DNA of 64,000 nt from Halomonas organivorans. Lineage in GTDB: Bacteria > Pseudomonadota > Gammaproteobacteria > Pseudomonadales > Halomonadaceae. The notes beneath the pieces were generated by a model. The model did no database searches and was not told where the DNA came from. It saw only the letters and a list, made by a program, of their open reading frames with translations. The stretch covers positions 106,277 to 170,276 of the forward strand of contig NZ_JACHXM010000008.1 of NCBI RefSeq assembly GCF_014192055.1. The letters run 5' to 3'. Below are positions 60,597-64,000 of the stretch, piece by piece. Each line of letters opens with the position of its first letter. The first letter of the stretch is position 1. The position numbers and the translations under genes were made by a program.

Positions 60597-62036
60597 TCAC
60601 AGCACCTCGTCCTTCAGGTAATACCAGCGATACAGCAAACGCTGGCCGACGCGCCGGAAGGGGGCGAAGGCAGGCGACTCGATCGTGTCACGCACGTTGG
60701 GGAACGGCAGCCGGGAGGTGAAGATCGGCAGCTCCAGCGACGTGCCGTGACCGGCGATCCACTGCGCCAGGCGGCGCCCGGCCTGGGCCGAGTACATCAC
60801 GCCGTTACCGCCGTAGCCCAGGGCGTAGTAGACCGTCTCCTTGGCATCGGGCTGGTGGATGCGCGGCATCATGTCGTGGCTGACGTCTACCCAGCCCCAC
60901 CATGAGTAGTCGACCTGGATGCCCTCCAGCGCGGGAAACTTGCGATGCATGTCGCCGATCAGCAGAGCCTCGTACTTTTTCTGCGGCGCGTCACGGCCGG
61001 TGATCGCGCTGCGGCTGCCGATCTGCAGGCGGTTGTCCGGCAGCAGGCGATAGTAGTGGCGCAGAATCCGGGTATCGGTGATCACCTGGCGCGTGCGCAG
61101 GCTGCAGGCCTCGAGCTCCTCGCTGGTCAGCGGCCGGGTGACGATCGAGTTCGACAGGATCGGCAGCAGACGATTCTTGAGCTCTCGATGCAGGCTCTGG
61201 GAGGTATAGCCACCGGTGGCGATCCCCACCGCCCGGGCCTTGACCGTGCCTCCCGGGGTGGTCAGGTAATGCACGCCGCCACGGGTCTCGAAGCGCTGTA
61301 CCGGGCTTGCCGGATGCACCTTGACGCCCAGCGCACGAGCCTTCTTCAGGTAGCCGAACGCCAGCTTGCCGGCGTGAATGCCGATACCCTCGGGCTCGTG
61401 CATTGCCCCGGCCGCCTCCCGGTCGCCGATCCACTCGCGCTTGACGGTATCCGCATCGAGGATTCGGGCATCGTAGTCGAAGGTCTCCCTCAGCAGCCTG
61501 GCTTCCTTCTCCAGGCCCGGCATCACCTTGTCGCGATGCGCCACATAGAGGTGTCCACCGGGCTGTGGGTCGCAGTCGATATCCTTGATCAATCCCTTGA
61601 AGGTGTCCATGGCATCCAGGCACTCGCGATGCAGCTTGAGCGCCGTGTCGAGGCCATAGCGCTGGATCCACTGGGAGCGCTTGAGGCGCCCGGAGGCGCA
61701 CTGTGCCTGCCCGCCGTTGCGAGTCGAGCAGCCCCAACTGCTGCGGTTGGCTTCCAGCACCGTGGCCTTGATGCCATATTCCTGGGCCAGGAAGATGGCG
61801 GCGGTCAGCCCGGTGAAACCGGAACCGATGATGACGACATCGGCATCCGTGTCCTGCGTGATCGGGCCATCGTCCACGGGAGGCTCGCCGGCCGTGCCGA
61901 TCCAGTAGGTGGGTGCATAGTCTCGACCCACCCCGGGCGTTGCGCTCTTGAGCGGATCATAGGCCGGATCATACGGCTGGTCAGGCGGGGTCGCCTGTCC
62001 CGTCGCCCTGCTGGCGTTGGGCATTATCGTCTCCAT
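60597..62036 (-). CDS. tauY: FAD-dependent oxidoreductase, candidate taurine dehydrogenase large subunit
   Basis: 479 residues from ATG 62036, with GAGGAG upstream. It is a DAO-family flavoprotein: FAD motif VVIIGSGFTGLTAAIFLAQE near 67, STRNGGQAQCASG flavin loop, and YYALGYGGNGVMYSAQAGRRLA near the C terminus. It resembles gamma-glutamylputrescine oxidases and TauY. The TauY reading rests on the adjacent NTF2-like gene and the xsc fragment. TauXY oxidatively deaminates taurine to sulfoacetaldehyde using cytochrome c. A plain amine oxidase is the alternative. Confidence 0.7.
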   Translation of the reverse strand: METIMPNASRATGQATPPDQPYDPAYDPLKSATPGVGRDYAPTYWIGTAGEPPVDDGPITQDTDADVVIIGSGFTGLTAAIFLAQEYGIKATVLEANRSSWGCSTRNGGQAQCASGRLKRSQWIQRYGLDTALKLHRECLDAMDTFKGLIKDIDCDPQPGGHLYVAHRDKVMPGLEKEARLLRETFDYDARILDADTVKREWIGDREAAGAMHEPEGIGIHAGKLAFGYLKKARALGVKVHPASPVQRFETRGGVHYLTTPGGTVKARAVGIATGGYTSQSLHRELKNRLLPILSNSIVTRPLTSEELEACSLRTRQVITDTRILRHYYRLLPDNRLQIGSRSAITGRDAPQKKYEALLIGDMHRKFPALEGIQVDYSWWGWVDVSHDMMPRIHQPDAKETVYYALGYGGNGVMYSAQAGRRLAQWIAGHGTSLELPIFTSRLPFPNVRDTIESPAFAPFRRVGQRLLYRWYYLKDEVL

Positions 62037-62082
62037 GATCGAACTCCTCGCAGTCGGATGCCGTGGTTCGGTCCTCGCCGGA

Positions 62083-62466
62083 TCAGGCGTTGACGGGCGG
62101 ACGGTTCTTGCGGAAAGCGTTCTTCACCGCGATCTTGCCGTCGCGGAAGGTGAACGCGTCGATCATGCGGGCCTCGCTGCGCACGCCATCGGTGGTGGTG
62201 CCCTTGTAGGTGGACTCGGTGAAGCCCTTGTCGCCGATTACGTGATGCTCGGCGTCGACCCAGCAGGCATCGGGCGCGGTCTTCCAGGCGTTCTGCAGCC
62301 CTTCGCGCACTTCCGCCTGGCCCACGAAGCTCTTGCCCTGCAGGTTCGAACCGGCGATGGCATGGAAGACGCAGTCCTCGGTCATCATGGCCATGACGGC
62401 ATCGATGTCATGGCGGTTCAGGGCGTCGCTGAAGGCCTGGAGGAAGGCAGTATCGGGTTGGCTCAT
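62083..62466 (-). CDS. tauX: NTF2/SnoaL-like protein, candidate taurine dehydrogenase small subunit
   Basis: 127 residues from ATG 62466, with AGGAG upstream. An NTF2-like fold is visible: FLQAFSDALNRHDIDAVMAMMTEDCVFH, followed by a cone of strands ending DAFTFRDGKIAVKNAFRKNRPP. Small NTF2-like proteins are encoded next to TauY in taurine dehydrogenase loci. It is 46 bp upstream of the flavoprotein gene on the same strand. On its own the fold says little about function. Confidence 0.65.
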   Translation of the reverse strand: MSQPDTAFLQAFSDALNRHDIDAVMAMMTEDCVFHAIAGSNLQGKSFVGQAEVREGLQNAWKTAPDACWVDAEHHVIGDKGFTESTYKGTTTDGVRSEARMIDAFTFRDGKIAVKNAFRKNRPPVNA

Positions 62467-62555
62467 CTCGGTCTCCTGAGCGTTGTCGTTGTGAAGTGAA
62501 GAGAGACAGTGGACAGGGCCAGTGGCTCTCGGCCCCATCGCTAACGAGCCTACTG

Positions 62556-62595
62556 ATCCCGCCGGCGCGGCATTAGCGCCAGTTGCCGGCGGGAT
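62556..62595 (-). terminator. Hairpin between thiO and tauX-like gene
   Basis: ATCCCGCCGGC (62556-62566) pairs perfectly with GCCGGCGGGAT (62585-62595), with an inner GGCGC/GCGCC extension. It lies 24 bp beyond the thiO stop. There is no T run. It suggests that thiO and tauXY are separately expressed, at least in part. Confidence 0.6.
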
Positions 62596-62619
62596 ATTGG
62601 GCCAGCCTCGCGACCTGGC

Positions 62620-63756
62620 TCAGCCAGTCGCGGCCAGTACATCTGCTGCGGCGAGGCGCGCAGCCGGCTGAAACGGCATCGGGTCAAGGATCGCCGGGCG
62701 CCCCAGCAGCTGGTCAACCAGCAGCCGCGTGGCGGCCGGGGCCAGCACCAGGCCATTGCGATAGTGGCCGGCGTTGACGAACAGGCCCGCCACGCCGGGA
62801 ATCTCACCGATGAAGGGCAGGCCATCGGGCGCCCCCGGCCGCAGCCCCGACCAGTGATGCTCGACCTCGCACTCGGCCAGCGCCGGCAGCATGGACACCG
62901 CGCTGGCCTGCAACGATTCGCGAGCCTCACGGGTGGGCGTCTTGTCGAAGCCGGCCTCTTCCAGGGTCGAGCCCACCAGCACGCGGCCATCGGCGCGGGG
63001 GATCAGGTAGCGCCCGCCGCTCAGCACCACCCGCTCCAGCCACTGCCGGCTACCGGTCACGGTCGGTGTCTTGAAGACCATCATCTGCCCCTTGACCGGC
63101 CTGACCGGCAAGGCGATGCCCAGAGGCGCCAGAAGCTGGGCCGTCCAGGCCCCGCCGCACAGAACCACCCGGCCGGCCGTGAAGCGCCCGGCGGCAGTAT
63201 CGACGCCCTGGATACGACCGCGCTCCACCACCAGCCGCTCGACCGGGCAGTGCTCGTGCAGGGCGATGCCCGGAAGAGCCTGCAGCATGGCGCGCAGCGC
63301 CTGGCCCAGCCGGGGGTTGCGCAGGCTGCCCAGAGTGGGCATCCACAGCCCGCCCTCGAGACCTTCGGCCAGCCGTGGTTCCCGGGCATAGACGGCATAG
63401 GCATCGATCCGGCTCAGGGGCTTGTCGACGCGTCCTGCCCAGGCCATGGCCTGGGGCGCGTCCTCCAGGTCGAGGTAGAGCAGCCCCTGGCGGCGAAATT
63501 CCGGGTCGATGCCGGTCGCCTCGGCCAGGAGTCCCGCCAGGTGGGGATAGCGGCCCTCCGACCAGCTCGCCAGCTGCGAGATGGGGGCCGAATGCCGCCA
63601 GGGATAGAGCGGCGAGACGATGCCGCCCCCGGCCCAGGAGGCCTCGCCGCCGCAGGTCCCACGTTCCACGAGGGTCACCTCGTGACCGGCCTCGGCCAGT
63701 TGCCAGGCGGTCATCATGCCGATGACGCCGCCACCGATGATCAGAAAGTCCTTCAT
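62620..63756 (-). CDS. thiO: Glycine oxidase ThiO
   Basis: 378 residues from ATG 63756, with GAGGAG upstream. The FAD motif FLIIGGGVIGMMTAWQLA opens the protein, and EASWAGGGIVSPLYPWR is the ThiO hallmark. RPVKGQMMVFK, GRVLVGSTLEEAGFDKTPT and NAGHYRNGLVLAPAATRL follow. ThiO oxidises glycine to dehydroglycine for ThiG. It is far from thiG (42 kb) and thiC (25 kb), has no TPP riboswitch in the 133 bp upstream, and lies inside a candidate sulfonate cluster. It might instead act on a sarcosine- or taurine-like amine there. Confidence 0.85.
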   Translation of the reverse strand: MKDFLIIGGGVIGMMTAWQLAEAGHEVTLVERGTCGGEASWAGGGIVSPLYPWRHSAPISQLASWSEGRYPHLAGLLAEATGIDPEFRRQGLLYLDLEDAPQAMAWAGRVDKPLSRIDAYAVYAREPRLAEGLEGGLWMPTLGSLRNPRLGQALRAMLQALPGIALHEHCPVERLVVERGRIQGVDTAAGRFTAGRVVLCGGAWTAQLLAPLGIALPVRPVKGQMMVFKTPTVTGSRQWLERVVLSGGRYLIPRADGRVLVGSTLEEAGFDKTPTREARESLQASAVSMLPALAECEVEHHWSGLRPGAPDGLPFIGEIPGVAGLFVNAGHYRNGLVLAPAATRLLVDQLLGRPAILDPMPFQPAARLAAADVLAATG

Positions 63757-63804
63757 GGTCGTCTCCTCGACACCGTCGTTGTAGAAAGCCATGTCGCAGG
63801 CATG

Positions 63805-63849
63805 AAAAAGCCCCGGCCTGGCGTGTCGTCGCCGGTGAGGCCGAGGCTT
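63805..63849 (-). terminator. Rho-independent terminator of the xsc gene
   Basis: On the minus strand AAGCC-type arms (63845-63849 with 63808-63812, and 63838-63843 with 63814-63819, one mismatch) form a stem followed by TTTTT (complement of 63805-63809). It lies 41 bp past the xsc stop, so xsc and thiO are probably not one transcript. Confidence 0.8.
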
Positions 63850-63889
63850 GAGTGGGCGTCAGCTCAGCAAGGGAGCGGCGCCGACCGAG

Positions 63890-64000
63890 TTACACGTAGT
63901 CCTGGTACTTCTCCAGCAGCCGCACCGGCTTCTTCAGGGCGTCGCGGCGGAAGGGGTCGCCCAGCTCGCGGGTGCACATGATCTCCAGGATGCAGGTCTT
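63890..64000 (-). CDS. xsc: C-terminal end of sulfoacetaldehyde acetyltransferase (5' part outside window)
   Basis: Only the last 36 codons are present, open to the window edge and ending in TAA at 63890. The residues TRELGDPFRRDALKKPVRLL match the conserved C-terminal block of Xsc, the thiamine-diphosphate enzyme that converts sulfoacetaldehyde and phosphate to acetyl phosphate and sulfite. Other ThDP-dependent carboligases lack this ELGDPFRRDA stretch as far as I know. With the TauX/TauY candidates next door, a taurine or isethionate route is likely. Confidence 0.72.
   Translation of the reverse strand, partial: KTCILEIMCTRELGDPFRRDALKKPVRLLEKYQDYV

Overview
The window comes from a high-GC gammaproteobacterium that looks like a member of the Halomonadaceae (Halomonas or Chromohalobacter type). 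The grounds are: a class I polyhydroxyalkanoate synthase, several osmolyte and TRAP uptake systems, an ectoine-TRAP-like layout with a universal stress protein, periplasmic glucan genes opgGH, an acidic proteome and dense back-to-back gene packing. No rRNA, tRNA, CRISPR array, insertion sequence or phage gene was seen. Base composition is uniformly GC-rich except for the TRAP operon near 46-49 kb, which is visibly AT-richer.

Layout. 0-5.5 kb: two NUDIX hydrolases, a 2-oxoglutarate dioxygenase, and a PAS histidine kinase and FixJ-type regulator that flank phaC. 5.6-12.3 kb: small housekeeping genes (nucleoside deaminase, tautomerase, acetyltransferases, MOSC protein, YgeA-type racemase, alcohol dehydrogenase, EamA exporter, Mut7-C protein). 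12.4-16 kb: a fatty-acid oxidation set (enoyl-CoA hydratase, 3-hydroxyacyl-CoA dehydrogenase, acyl-CoA dehydrogenase). 16-24 kb: MFS transporter, methyltransferase, VOC protein, DUF4870 protein, LpxL-type acyltransferase, opgGH. 24-27.2 kb: tenA and thiC, each behind its own TPP riboswitch. 27.3-33.6 kb: an IclR / FAD oxidoreductase / NhaC-type antiporter group, then a Zn/Cd/Pb P-type ATPase under a CadR-like MerR-type promoter. 33.7-38 kb: a glucosylglycerate locus (GH13 phosphorylase, GpgS, GpgP) with a near-consensus sigma-54 promoter. 38-44 kb: outer-membrane protein, ackA-pta, thiG, YeiH-type exporter. 44.3-50.1 kb: GMC alcohol dehydrogenase divergent from a TRAP transporter with an IclR regulator and two matching palindromic operators. 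50.1-55.5 kb: a second TRAP transporter with a universal stress protein, divergent from a MocR regulator. 55.5-60.5 kb: GltS-type symporter, amidohydrolase and G3E GTPase in one overlapping operon, divergent from a LysR regulator. 60.6-64 kb: candidate taurine/sulfonate genes (TauY-like, TauX-like, thiO, and the 3' end of xsc).

How the genes fit together. Much of the right half is for scavenging organic solutes: each module pairs an importer with one or two enzymes and a local regulator (IclR, MocR, LysR). AckA-Pta could turn acetyl phosphate made by Xsc into acetyl-CoA, which PHA synthesis or beta-oxidation genes on the left could use. The glucosylglycerate genes encode synthesis (GpgS, GpgP) and recovery (phosphorylase) of one compatible solute. 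Assignments rest on motifs and context read by eye; no database search was run.
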